64,000 nucleotides of DNA from NCBI GenBank assembly GCA_036346375.1, contig CM070502.1:18018924-18082923 (forward strand). The letters run 5' to 3'. The stretch is from Guadua angustifolia (lineage: Eukaryota; Streptophyta; Magnoliopsida; Poales; Poaceae). Position numbers and translations under genes: made by a program. The first letter of the stretch is position 1. Each line of letters opens with the position of its first letter. A model generated the notes under the pieces. It made no database searches. It was given only the letters and a program-made list of their open reading frames with translations, and was not told the DNA's origin. Of this stretch, positions 12,290 to 24,409 are shown piece after piece.

Positions 12290-12475
12290 TTCATCCATTG
12301 GACATTTACTATTTCTGAATGATTATAATAATCAATACACCATACATTTCAAATTGAAGCATGTCCTTCGTACAAAATGTTTATATCACAAATTGAAGCT
12401 TGACCTTCATACAAAATAAAGCATATCCTTAATTACACGACTAAGTTACAATCCGACCATCGTTATGATCGCTAG
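12290..12475. repeat. Direct repeat inside the CACTA, copy 1 of 2
   Basis: About 185 bp starting CATCCATTGGACATTTACT recurs at 15948-16130 in the same orientation with few differences. The two copies bracket the TNP2 gene, pointing to an internal duplication or rearrangement of the element. Confidence 0.75.
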
Positions 12476-12479
12476 TATG

Positions 12480-15400
12480 TATGTAGCTTCCTCTATGTCT
12501 TCCATGAGACCTAGGTCGATGTTCTCACCGAAAGGAGGAAGCTCATCAAGCGGGTATAGTCTTCCTCGTCGACTACATTCTCAACTCCCACAATCCTTCT
12601 TTTGATTGAAGAACCACGTGGCGTTCCTTGTCACCGGATACCTCACAAAGAAAATTTGTGTAACGTCATTAGCAAGTACAAATGGTTCTTCTCTCATGTC
12701 CGAGCGCGTTTGAAGTCCACGGTAGTGATCTGTATTTGTCGATGTTCACGCCCTAGGTAGCCTCGACCCACGGCACCGAAGAGGGGACCTTCAAAGGCCC
12801 ATAGTCAAGCTCCCAAATCTCTTCTATGAATCTGTGTAAATGCGTCGCATATTGCCATTCTTGTTATAGGCATCTATACGGACCCATTTACGGTTGGTGC
12901 TCTTGTTATCTTGTGCTCTCGTATAAAATGTATATCCATTGATGTCGTATCCTTCAAATGTCAAAATTGTATATGATGGTCCCTTAGCGGCGCTCTCAAT
13001 TGAGCGCACTCGTCACGATGCATCATGTATCTAAGCAACCAATCTCCAAAGTTATCTCTATGCTCTCTCACGATCCAAACCTCGGACTTACATGGATTTT
13101 TCTTCAGTAGCATGTTCTTGTGCATGTTGACATATGGGGCCGCTTCAACCGATTAGTGCGAATCAGTAAAATGTGTTTGCGTGAATGAAGCACGATCATT
13201 TGTCGAATCGATTTCGACCTAGTGTCCCTTTCCTTGTAGCCTCCTTCATGGCGAGATCGGGCACCTGTCGGTTTGAGATCCATGTAATTGATGCAGAACT
13301 TCGATGACCTCCTCGGTTCCCCAACCTTCGCAATGCACCCTTACGGCCGATGTCGATTCGAACATAATTTTTCACAACCCCTATGAACCTCTTGAAGGGT
13401 ACATCGATGTAGAAACAGGGCCAAAACGTATCTCTTTCACAATATGAACAATGAGATGGACCATAATATCGAAGAAGGATGGAGGGAAGCACATCTCAAG
13501 CCGGCATAGAGTGTGGATCACGTCTTGCTGCAGCTTATCCAGTTTCAACGGTTCGATGACCTTTTGTGAAATCGCGTTGAAGAATAACTTTATAATTGGG
13601 TCTCGCTTTTCTCGGCGAAACACCCTAATTGCTACTGAGAAGCATCTGTGTCATCATCATGTGGCAATCATGAGACTTCATACCAACTAATTTCAAGTCT
13701 TTCATTGAGACTATCCTCTTTATGTTGGCGAGAATAACAGGACGGAACTTTGACTCGTGCAAGCACTTACACTGCGCTAATTTTCTCAATCTTACTTAAA
13801 GTGTAGCAAGTCTGCGGAAGGTACTTTTTTCCTTGACCCAGTCTTCATGATCACGACTCCTTCCTCGAGTTTCATATCTTCGTGTCCATCCGTGTCTTGA
13901 GTGTATCTTTTGTTTTGCGGTATGTCTAGCAAAATACCAAGCAAGTTGTCACACACGTTCTTCTCTATATTCATGACATCGATAGCATGTTGAACATCCA
14001 GTCTTGCCAATAAGGTAGGTCCATAAATCTCGATCTCTTTTTCCACAAAGGAGTGTCATCACGGAATTGGGGCGATGTACTTGGCTCCTTTCCATGGATA
14101 ATTTTAATATCCTTACGGTCGTAAATCTCTTTGCCGTTGTGATGTTTGAGTGAAGCGCTCCTTTGTACCGTCAAAAGCTCTTTTGTTGTTGCGATCTGGT
14201 GGTCCTTGCGAAGGAACCTACGATCTGCATGTAACACATTTTTCGACGATATTTCAGCCACCGGCTCCTCAGATCACCCATGCAATGCACGCATCCATTG
14301 AATCCTTTTATAGTGCGGCGAAATATTGCCAAGAGCAGGGTAATCATTGATGGTTACGAACAACAACGCGTAGCATGAAGTTCTCTCTTTGTACTCATCC
14401 CATACCGCGCATAATCGTCGCTCCACAATACTAGAAGATCTTCAACCGGTGGTTTGAGGAACACATCAATATCATTGCCAGGTTGCCTCGGCCCTTGGAT
14501 CAGTAACGGCATCATAATGTACTTCCGCTTCATGCAAAGCCAAGGAGAAAGTTGTACATACATAAAGTCACTGGCCAAGTGCTATGACGACTACTCATGT
14601 TGCCGAAAGGATTCATCCCATCCGTACTGAGTCCGAACCTTATATTCCTCATATCATATGCAAAGTGTTTCTTGTATTTTCTATCGATATTCCTCCACTA
14701 CGCAGAGTCAGCAGGGTGTCTAAGCATTCCATCCTTTTTACGCTCCTCGCCATGCCATCGCAGCAATTGAGCATGCCTTTTGTTCGCAAATAGACGCTTC
14801 AGACGGGATTATAGAGAAATACCACACCACCTTGGTCGGAGGTCTTTTCTTCTTACACTGCCTCGATATTGTCATCGCCGCTTATACCGAGATGCCTTGC
14901 AAACGGACATGCATCCAAATTTGCAAACTCATTACGATACAATATGCAATTGTTTGGACATGCGTGTATTTTACGCACTTCCAATCCCAGCGCAAACAAC
15001 TGCTTGGCACAGTGCGTGGTTGCTTTGGCAACCGTTACCCTCTGGAAGGACATCTCGAAGAAACCTAACACTGCTGTGAAACTCTTATCGGACCAACCAT
15101 TGCTTGCCTTCAAGCTGCAGCAGTAAGCACAACATGCGACTTTTGAACTCCTCTTTGCGGCACAGGTACAAGGGTGTTGTAGAATCCTCTACCATCTGCG
15201 AAACTTACGAAAATCCCTTTCGCTCGTGAGGTCCTCCTCCCCATCATGCAACATCTGTTCTAGATCATCTTCATGGATATCGATGAATGTCTCTTCATGG
15301 GTGTCGACGAACGTATTTTCCACCGCGGTCGAGTCGTTGTCTTCATCATCATCGATCAGATGCCCTTCACGCACAATATCTTCTTCACCATGCTCGGTCC

Positions 15401-15616
15401 AATGGTATAGGCGGCTTGAAACCCCTTGAAGCAAGTGTGCACGGATCGCCTCAAGGTTCAAAATTGCTTCTCATTCTTGCAATCGATGCACGGGCAACAA
15501 ATATAGTCCATCAGCTTATTTGACTTGTACGCCGCAGCCGCTCTCAGAAAACTAGTCACACCGTTAAAGTACTCTCTATCGCGACAGTCCGCTTCAAACA
15601 TCCATCTTCGGTCCAT
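12480..15616 (-). pseudogene. TNP2-type CACTA transposase, degraded
   Basis: Read from 15616, where an ATG opens a Transposase-associated domain (DRRWMF, EYFNGV, CCPCIDCKN). Next comes the start of Transposase_21 (IHACPNNCILYR, about 14900-14960), then its core (SPWLCMKRKYIMMPLLIQGP, about 14480-14550), an IDVMNIEKNVCDNLLG block (about 13950-14000), a DUF4218-like segment (PPSFFDIMVHLIVHIVKEI, about 13430-13490) and a DUF4216-like segment (GYDINGYTFYTRAQDN, 12900-12950, then IWELDYGPLKVPLF near 12800). The order is that of the family transposase, which binds and cuts CACTA ends. The pieces lie in different frames, with stops and likely introns between them, so an intact protein is doubtful. 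Confidence 0.75.
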
Positions 15617-15947
15617 CCACAAATATTTATAACAAATAAAATCTCAGTAAATCACTAAGTGCTCACAAATTATTTTATACATTTAATTTGTTATGTAGTG
15701 CTAATTAATCTAGAAATTTTCATTACTTATAAATCTATATCCAAATCTCGATTGTAAAACCAATTAAATAATTGCTATTAGTTATATATAATGGTCCGAC
15801 CAACAAATTTTAGTACTATTTTATCTCATTTGAGTATTATTGTCTCCTCTTCTCTCATTTCAGTACTATTTTATCAAGGAGTATTGGATGAGGAACATAA
15901 TTCTTTTATGCATGGCCTTTTTACATCAATTATATACCTTTTCATCC

Positions 15948-16130
15948 ATTGGACATTTACTTTTTCGGATGATTATAATAATCAATACTCCATACATTAC
16001 AAATTGAAGCATGTCCTTCGTTACAAAATGTTTATATTACAAATTGAAGCTTGACCTTCATACAAAATAAAGCATATCCTTAATTATACAACTAAGTAAC
16101 GATCCGACCTTCATGGTTATCGATGAGCGT
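15948..16130. repeat. Direct repeat inside the CACTA, copy 2 of 2
   Basis: This is the second copy of the 12290-12475 sequence, upstream of the TNP2 start codon. A further short duplication joins 15720-15810 to 16165-16250, so this 5' region was patched from several pieces of the same element. Confidence 0.75.
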
Positions 16131-16729
16131 TTGGCACAATGCGTGGTTGCTATTAATTATATATAAATCTATATCCAAATCTCGATTGTAAAATCAATTA
16201 AATAATTGCTATTAGTTATATATAATGGTCCGTCCAGCAAATTTACATTACTTACAGAAGAATTAAATTAACATACACGAAATAAAAAACAATTTTAAGT
16301 AATTAGATTAAACAATAGTTAATTATGAAGTGCTACCACATTTAAATTCAATCAACGTATTAAATGCAATCACTAATCTAGTCCTCTAAATACTTAAATT
16401 CAACCAACATCATAATCTCACCAATCACTATACATATAATAGTTGGTAATTTCAAATCTAAACTCCAGATTAGAAATCTAATTGTGTTGACTAGGCAATT
16501 AATAATTGTCACAATCTACAACAATATAGAACGTAATATCTAACTAAATAAACTACCAAAGAAATGTACATCAAGATACGAACCTTAGATCACAATTAGT
16601 TAGAAACGAATTGCACCAAATTTGAGAGAAAAAATTCGCCCCCTCTCCACCCCAATCGAGCAAGAACAGAGCTCCTCTCTGTTTTGGACAGCATGGGGAA
16701 GGGAGCCAGGGTATATATAGTGCCATATT

Positions 16730-17160
16730 ATCATCGCTAGTTTATTCCTTGAACCGCAATAATATATCATTCTTTGGTTCTATCTCTAAAACCGACAGTG
16801 ATTAGCACTGCCGTTTCCCACGCAATTCACTTTATCATTTGGCGGTTACATTGTTGAACGGCATTAATACATCACGCTCGGTTCTATCTCTAAACCCGTA
16901 GTGATATTGGTATTGTTTCCATAAAAGCAGTTTATCCTTTGCCGATTACCTTTGTTGAACCGGCGATAATACATCACTTGCCGGTTCTCCTCTAAACCCG
17001 GCGATGATATTGTTGCCACGAAACGAGCAAAAAGTATCTTGTTCTTATCATCCGGTTTAACTTAGAACGGCGGTGATATATTATCACCGACGGTTAAATT
17101 TAAAACCGTCGGTGATAATATTATCTTCGCCGAAGTCGGGCCTACCGGCGAGTGATGGGG
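16730..17160. repeat. Right subterminal repeats of the 11.8-kb CACTA
   Basis: Diverged copies of the CCGGCGGTGATA / TATCACCGCCGG word in both orientations match the left-end block in kind but carry more substitutions and small deletions. Confidence 0.75.
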
Positions 17161-17192
17161 CGTCCGCGATGAAGCGATGCAGATTAGTGTGT

Positions 17193-17400
17193 TTTGCTTT
17201 TATAATAACATATCTCTTACGGAAATCATATTACATTCTAACCGTTTTTCACGGCAAGCATGAAAAATCCTTCTTGCATTTGAATTGCTTTATTTTTTTA
17301 CATTTGAAAAACACATGCATCCGCGAATGGTTCATCAAAATATAAGACACACATCACAACAAAAGTACTTGGCGTATCTTCTGTCATCGCATTCGTCTCC
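17193..17400 (-). other. Proximal 3' flank of receptor kinase copy 1
   Basis: About 200 bp directly after the stop codon match the 3' flank of copy 3 (62833-63046), and the part nearest the gene also matches copy 2 (about 29085-29174). It probably contains the 3' UTR. The match to copy 3 starts exactly after the CACTA target duplication, so the 11.8-kb element sits about 200 bp downstream of the stop codon. Confidence 0.75.
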
Positions 17401-20400
17401 TTAATCGAGTGTGGTTTTGATTGCATGCAGTTCCTTGATGATATCTTTGGTGGACATTCTACTAGACGGCATTTCCTCAGAGCAGAACATCCCAAGTTTG
17501 AGTAGAGAAATCAGAGAGTCGACCCTTCTTCTGTCTGATCGACTGTCCACTGTTGCAGGGCCATTTTCAAGCTCTGTCACCAATTCCATATCGATAATGT
17601 CCATCGCTCCGCTGTTCAAGGCCATCCCAACATACTTGCGAAGGCTTAGTCCTTGCTCAAATATGTTATCGGTGGGCCTCTTTCCAGTTACCATTTCAAG
17701 AATAAGAACTCCGAAGCTATAAATGTCTCCATGAGTTGAAACCATATTTCCAGCAGCATACTCTGTTGCATTGAACAGTGATGTCACGAAAACTAGCAAT
17801 TAAGGAACATTTTATTCTTCCTGATGTACAAGCAATTTGACCGCTGGGCACAAATTAGCAAGTTCAAGTACTAGAAAATTAAGTAAAATACACTGTACTT
17901 AAGTAATATACTACTGCATTAGGTTAGAGGCATTTGGCGATAGCTATTCTTCTTTGTAATATGCTTGGTTTCATAAATAAGTGAAGAATTTTGAAGGAAA
18001 AAAAAATATTAGGCTAACCTGGAGGAGCATAACCAATTGTCCCTCTAAATCCCATCGAGCTCGTGGAGAGTTGGAAAGATGAGCATCCCTCTGCAAGAAT
18101 CCTGGCTAGTCCAAAATCTCCAACATGTGCCACGATATCAACATCCAAAAGCACATTACTTGGCTTAAGATCACAATGCACAATTGGCGCAGCACCATGG
18201 AAATGGAGATAATCCAATGCACAGGCCACGTCAAACAGTATGTTCACTCTTTGGACAAGACTCAAGTGCCTCTCCTCCCATTGGTTATTTGTGTTAGGAT
18301 GAAGCCACTCTTCTAAGCTGCCATTGGGCATGAAGTCGAACACGATTGCTTTGAAATCGTTGCCATTGAAGTCGATGCTTGAGCAGGCTGTAATTACCTT
18401 GACAAGATTTCGGTGCCGTAAGTTTCTCATCGCCTCACATTCAGCTGTGAAACTCTTGAGAGCCCCAGGTGTCTGAAGTTTTAGAACTTTTACAGCAACA
18501 AGATTTTCATTCTCACCAGTTTCATCATACAATTTTCCTCTGTAGACAGATCCGTAGCTCCCGTTGCCTAACAAATTGGTTGTTGAGAAACCATCTGTTG
18601 CGAGTGCCAACTGCTGGTAGGAGACAGATTGGTGGCCTCGCATGGATATTGTTGAAAGGCTTTCTCTTGATTTTTTCTTGTGGCAAGCAAGGAAGCCAAG
18701 GAGCAATGAAAGGATGCATGTTGTTGTTGCAACTAGAGAGATAACAACGGCCAGCATTGGGAATTTATGCTTTTTCTTCGAAAATTGAATAGGACATGGA
18801 GGCAAATGAAGGTCTTGGATGCCGCCACAGAGTTTCCCATTGCCTTGGACAGAAATTCCAGTTGCATTTGCAAAAACTCCAACAGTTGGAACTTCACCAT
18901 CAAAGTTGTTGAAAGAAAGGTTCAGATTATAGAGCGCGTTAAAGCCTCCTAAGAACTTTGGTATTTGGCCCGAAAAATTGTTGCTTGAGAGGTCAAGACT
19001 TTCTAAGCCCTTCAACCCACTCAAGGGTGAGGCAATATTGCCTGTGAATGAATTATTTTGTAGGTACAGAATTTGGAGAATCTGGCATTTCCCTAGAGTA
19101 GAAGGAATGTCCCCTGAGAATTGATTGAACAAGGCAACAATCGCCACAAGATTTTGTAGGTTCCCAACTTCAGGCGGTATTGGTCCTTCCAGATGATTAT
19201 AAGAGATATCCAAAAGTATTGAGAGTGTTGTGATGTTGAATATACTTGCGGGGATGGTACCTGTAAAGTTATTAAAACCAAGGGCTAGTTCCAACAAAGA
19301 AACCATGTTTCCTAGAGTGATCGGGATGGTACCACTGAAGGCATTCATTTCAAGTACCAACTTGTTTAGTCGAGTTAAATTGCCTATAGTAGGTGGGATT
19401 GGTCCGCTGATGCTATTGTTTCCTAGATACAGAATTTGCAGATTCCAAAGCATACTGAATGAAGATGGGAGAGTTCCACTGAAGAAATTGTTGCCCAGAT
19501 CAAGGGCATTTAAATTGACAAGGTTACCAATTCCTCTAGGTATATACCCTGATATGTTGTTTCCAGCTAGGCTGAGAGCTGTCAGTGATGTGGATAAATT
19601 GGAAACTACGGAAGGAAGCACTCCACTAAGCCTGTTGGAAAAGATTGCCAAAAGTTGTAACTGGGAGCAATTGGTTAATGCTGTCATAAAGTTCCAATCC
19701 TCTGGTTCTTTCGCTTCAAAAGCATTATTAAAGAGAGCTAACCACTGGAGGCTCTGTAACCCTCCAAACTCTGAAGGAACTACACCGCTAAAGTAGTTGT
19801 ACGGGATCTCAAACACAGAGAGATTGGACGCATTAGCCAGTGAAGATGGGAGATGGCCATGAAACATATTTTTTGCGGTATAGAATTTCTCGAGTAGAGG
19901 AAGTGTATTGAATGCGTTTGGAGGTATTGTCCCACTAAGCTCATTTAAGGCTACACCAAAAAGTGCTAGGGATGATATGTTCCAAATAGCAGGAGGGATG
20001 GACCCAGTCAGGTTGTTCACTCCCAGGTCAAGCACAGAGAGTTTAGATAAGCGACCAAGAGATGAATGTATGCCACCAGATAGCTGGTTCCCCCAAAGAG
20101 AAAGACCTTTGAGGCTGGAGAGATTGCCAATGACGGCAGGAATCTCGCCCGACAGCATGTTGTTTGCAAGATCCAATATGGTAAGTGAGGACAAGTTTCC
20201 CAATGACGGCGGGATCTCCCCAGAAAAACCATTGGAGCTAAGCGACAAAAGCGAGAGATTTCTCAAGGCGCCTATCTCATCTGGGATCTCACCTTGGAGG
20301 TGGTTGAGGCCCAAGTAAAGCTCCATGAGCTCGGCGCATCGTCCCAATGTTGTCGGGATGCTTCCTTGTAGAGAATTCATGGTAAGGTTCAGCACTCGGA

Positions 20401-20761
20401 GTCTACCGAGACGGCCGAGCTCGTGAGGTATCTGCCCCACGAGGTGGTTCTTCCCAAGGTCTAGTGTCCTGAGGTATGAGAGATTGCCCAAGAACGGCGA
20501 GATACGCCCCGACAGTCCAAAGGAGCTGACGTTTAGTTCGACGATCCTCTCTGTGTGCTTGCGGCCGCACCCAACGCCCCGCCACCTGCACGGTTGGTTG
20601 GAGCTATTCCACGAAAGGAGCGAGCCAGATGGGTCGGACACCATAGACTTGAAGGAGAGGAGTGCGAGCACTTGCATGGTGGTGACATTGCCGCTGCTCC
20701 CTAGAGACACCGTACGATAGGGATACAAGGACAGGGTGAAGCACAAGAAGATCAAACTCAT
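17401..20761 (-). CDS. LRR receptor-like kinase, subfamily XII (Xa21-like), copy 1, intact
   Basis: Two exons, 18019-20761 and 17401-17762, give a 1034-aa membrane receptor kinase. The intron (17763-18018, 256 bp) has GT/AG ends and splits the Glu codon of APPE, restoring GYAPPEYAAG across the join. Order: signal peptide (about 1-20), LRR N-terminal domain with ALLSFKS and WRGVGC, about 22 LRRs of the IPxxLGNLxxLxxLxLxxN type, a transmembrane helix at about 667-692, and a kinase from about 725. The kinase has LGNGSYGSVYRG, the VAVKVLK lysine, VHCDLKPSN and GDFGLAR. Cys in place of Arg in the HRD motif makes it non-RD, as in Xa21 and FLS2. Exon 2 supplies the C-lobe and ends HAIKTTLD. No frameshift or stop was seen. 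In this family the ectodomain senses microbial ligands at the plasma membrane; the ligand here is unknown. Confidence 0.93.
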
Positions 20762-20849
20762 GATTTATCTCTAGTTAGTTTAGAGGGAGGGGATGATTTG
20801 CAGTTGGGAGGTAAAGGGTGATGAGCACAAATTCACTTGGAAGTGATCA

Positions 20850-20862
20850 TATATATAAATAT
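20850..20862 (-). promoter_or_regulatory. TATA box of receptor kinase copy 1
   Basis: ATTTATATAT on the minus strand lies about 90-100 bp upstream of the ATG at 20761. The same position in copy 2 has a TATTTATA box in otherwise conserved sequence (AGTGATC next to it in both), which supports its use. Confidence 0.55.
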
Positions 20863-21134
20863 GGGATTTGACACGACACCGAGCATCCGCTGCCTTTGTC
20901 CACTTTAGCGCCTTACTTTCTACTCACTTTGCTCCACAAAGTGCTTTCTTTTTCTCCCTGTCACTGCACGCTTGTCTCGCCTTTGTCCACTTGACACGGA
21001 AGTGGAAATTCCAGGCATGTTCGTTGCACAATCAAAAGTCGGATTGACAATAGCTGGAACCGTCTGCCAATCCCAAAACGTTCTCTTTTTTTTTTTAATA
21101 ATCAGTCAAATTTCCCGCATATATTAGTTGCTAA

Positions 21135-23607
21135 CGCTTCGGGGGGCGTCTTCGGACGTTGGCGTTTGTCCAACGCGACCTCGTCCATCCGATCGTAGTG
21201 TCGATTACGGCTAAACGCCGTTCGCCGGTTGAACAGCGTTAGCTCCGCTGCGCTCCACCAAACGGCTCGGCCTCGCTTCGTTGTTGGCTCGCGCTCCGCT
21301 CCGCTAATTAACACGCGACTCGATTGATTTCCGGCTAAACGAGACAGAGGATGGCATCGAACAAGAAATTTTCTTTGCTAGATAGTTTTCATGGCGTAAT
21401 ACGTCGCGTACGTTGTTTTTTCGCGGAAACAATTTCGTTTGTTTTCGTCGGTGTTTTTTTTAATCATCGAGGAAACACGCAAAACGGTTGAAAGAATACA
21501 AATGCATCCGCGGTTGCACTAAATCGAAAAGTCCTTTTCGTGAAAAATAACCGGAATGCTCCATACGGCACTGCGTTTTTTTAGTATTTATTTAGGGTCC
21601 CTTCACGAAAGATTCGCGATTTGTTTAAACCAGAAGGTCCTCTTCGTAAAAAACCGTGAGAAGAGCCTATACGTAATTACGTATTTTTTGAGGGACCTAC
21701 ATGTGAAAAGGAAAAAACGATACGAACAGAGTTGACTGTGCGTTTTTTTTTGCGGAAACAATTTCGTTTTTTTTGTCGGTTTTTTAAAAATCGTCGAGGA
21801 AATGCGAGAAACGGTTGAAAGGACACAAGCGCATCTGCGATTGCGCTAGCCGAGTGAGGCAGTCGTGCGTTTTTTTTTACGGAAACAATTTCTTTTTTTC
21901 GTCGTTTTTTTTAAAATTGTCGGGGAAATGCAAGAAACGGTTGAAAGCACACAAGCGCATCCGCGATTGCGCTAAATCAAAAGGTCTTTTTCGTGAAAAA
22001 TAGTCGGAATGATCCAAACGGCACTACGTTTTTTTAGTATTTATTTAGAGTCCTTTCACGAAGATTCGCGTTTTTTTTCTAAACCAGAAGGCCCTCTTCG
22101 AAAAATACCGCGTGAAGGATTTACACGTAATTACGCATTTTTTGAGGGACCTACACGCGAAAAAAACAAAATGAGACAAGCCTGCCAGGCTACGTTACTT
22201 TATTCAGTATTTATTTAGGGTCTTTTCACGAAAGCTTCATGATTTTTCTGAACCAAAAGGTCCGTTTCTCAAAAAATTCGCGGTGTAATATGCCGCGTGC
22301 GTTGTTTTTTTCGAAGAAATAATTTCTTATCTTTTGACGTATTTTTTTAAATCGTCGAGAAAACGCGCGAAATGATGGAAAGGATACGAACGTAATCATG
22401 TTTTTTTTTGTATCTATCTGGGGTTCCCTTACGAAGGATCTGAGATTGTGCGCTAAATAGAAAAGGTTCTTTTCATGAAAAATAGCCGAAATGATCCAAA
22501 CATCATCATGCTTTTTTTCGATATCTATCTAGAGTCCTCTCATGAAAGATCCGCGATTTTTCTGAACCAGAAGGTCCTCTTCGTAAAAAACCACGGAAAG
22601 AATCTATTTTTCTGGTTGGCTCATCTCATTTTATTTTTTCGCGTGTAGGTCCCTTAAAAAATGCTTAATTACGTATAAATCCTTCACGCGGTATTTTTCG
22701 AAGAGGGCCATCTGGTTTTAAAAAAACACGAATCTTCGTGAAAGGACTCTAAATAAATACTAAAAAAACGTAGTGCCGTTTGGATCATTCCGACTATTTT
22801 TCACGAAAAAGACCTTTCGATGAAGCGCAATCGCGATGCGCTTATATGCTTTCAACCGCTTTGCATTTCTCGACAATTTTAAAAACCGACAAAAAAGAAA
22901 TTGTTTCGAAAAAACGCACGATCGCTCCTTGGCTAAGCGAATAGCAGATACGCTTGTGTCATTTCAACCGCTTCGATTTCGCCGACGATTTAAAAAACCG
23001 ATGAAAAAGCGAAATTGTTTCGCTGAAAAAAACGCATACCATTTCGGTTCGCTCGTTTTTTTTTCACGTGTAGGTCCTCAAAAATACGTAATTACGTAGG
23101 CTCTTCCCACGGTTTTTACTGAAGAGAACCTTCGGTTTAGACAAATCGCGAATCTTTCGTGAAGGACTCTAAATAAATACTAAAAACACAAGGTCAGTAT
23201 TGATCATTCCTAAGTATTTTTCACGAAAAGGACTTTTCGATTTAACGAATCGCGGATGCGTTTGTATTCTTTCAACCGTTTCGCGCGTTTCCTCGATTAT
23301 TAAAAAAAAACACCAACGAAAACAAACGAAATTGTTTTCGTGAAAAAACAACACATGCGACGTATTGCGCCATGAAAACTATCTAGTGAAGAAAATTTCT
23401 TGTTCGATGCCAGCCTCCGCCTCGTTTAGCCGGAAATCAATCGAGCCGCGCGTTAATTAGCGGAGCGAGCACCGGAGCCAACAACGAGCGAGGCTGAGCC
23501 GTTTGGTAGAGCCCGAAGGAACGGCGTTTAGCAGCGTTAATCAGACACTACAATCAGATGGACGAGGGCACGTTGGACGGACGCCACGTCCGAAACCCCC
23601 CGAAGCG
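21135..23607. mobile_element. Foldback (MULE-like) element with ~1-kb inverted arms
   Basis: The left end CGCTTCGGGGGG is mirrored by CCCCCCGAAGCG at the right end. The 10-mer TAGTTGCTAA flanks both sides (21125-21134 and 23608-23617); because the outer bases may belong to the terminus, the target duplication is 8-10 bp. Left arm 21135 to about 22180 pairs with right arm about 22620-23607, leaving a loop of some 440 bp. The arms hold repeated modules (GGAAACAATTTC, GTATTTATTTAG, TTTTTCACGAAA words). There is no transposase. Long arms plus a duplication near 9 bp fit a foldback Mutator-like element; hAT (8 bp) is the alternative. It starts about 370 bp upstream of the copy 1 start codon. Confidence 0.82.
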
Positions 23608-23989
23608 TAGTTGCTAAATGCTACGAGTGGCGAACGGGGCGGACCACGCGATGCCGCCGAGGGCCCGTGCATGCGCAAGACAGCTATCCAATGGCTGAGA
23701 AGCAAGAGGCGCAGCGCGATTGGAAGAAGCGACGACCGTCGCGTACGGCATCGGCCTGGTGGCCGGAATTCCAGCGCCTTTAAAATAGGTAATAATATAT
23801 GCAAAATATATTTTTATTTAAAAATAGCGTAAATAAAACCCTAAAGTTTACGATTGAAAATATATATCTTATTCAACGGCAGCAGTTCTCGCATACATTT
23901 GATCAATCCGCATGTGATAAGTTGAACCCGCCAAAATTAGCAACGCAAATCTTTTTTTTTATCTCCAATTAATATGGGAATTTGTTTGG

Positions 23990-24140
23990 ACACAAGCAAT
24001 TTGTTTACACTCATCGTTATCAAAACTTGACAGAATCCTTATTCTTCTCAAAATTGGAACCTGAGTTCTCTTCCACCACGCGATGGAAAAGGAGGTCCTT
24101 TGAAATTTCCTGAGCGGACTAGCTAGGCAGCATTTGCTCC
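23990..24140. repeat. Direct repeat A, upstream of receptor kinase copy 1
   Basis: About 135 bp (TTTACACTCATCGTTATCAA to GCTAGGCAGCATTT) recur nearly unchanged at 24606-24745. A following segment (GGTCCGAGTTTACTATGGAG) also recurs, at about 24335 and 24801, and again upstream of copy 2 near 33612. This is a partial tandem duplication of receptor kinase upstream DNA. Confidence 0.8.
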
Positions 24141-24409
24141 TTTCATTTGCTCAACATATTACACAGGCCGTCGAAGACTTGAAGTCGTCATCAGTATTTC
24201 CTTTTCGAAAGAAAGTCGTCAGTACATGCACTACTGTTATTAACGTGTATCCTCCGTCCATTTTGGAATTTATTACAGTTGGATCCAACAAATACAATCG
24301 CTTGGAAATGATCATGTGGTGGGCGATAGCCATGACGTCGATGGTCCGAGTTTACTATGGAGCTCCGGTCTTCGGCGTACCGCGTCAAGGACGGCAGGAC
24401 CATGAGCTC

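Larger units (their letters stand above)
5390..17189 (-). mobile_element. CACTA (En/Spm) transposon, 11.8 kb
   Basis: The left end reads CACTACTAGAACAAGTG and the right end, inverted, reads CACTAATCTGCATCGC, so both start with CACTA. TGT flanks both ends (5387-5389 and 17190-17192). The paralogous flank at 62830 has one TGT and no insert, proving these are the true ends. Subterminal repeats of the type CCGGCAGTGATA, in both orientations, fill 5460-5830 and 16730-17160. Inside, on the minus strand, are a TNP2-type transposase gene (12.5-15.6 kb) and a Transposase_24/Ulp1 gene (6.0-8.8 kb), the two-gene layout of autonomous CACTA elements. Both genes look damaged. A third subterminal block at 11.5-11.9 kb suggests a composite or rearranged element. 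Confidence 0.92.

Noticed and set aside
13451..15523. Plus-strand frames across the TNP2 region
   Set aside because: Shadows of the minus-strand transposase, whose conserved blocks are clear.
19230..19796. 188-codon plus-strand frame inside the receptor kinase
   Set aside because: Antisense reading of the LRR region; the regular LRR codons keep the other strand open. The same applies to 19908-20318, 17411-17722, 31018-31518 and 29185-29508.
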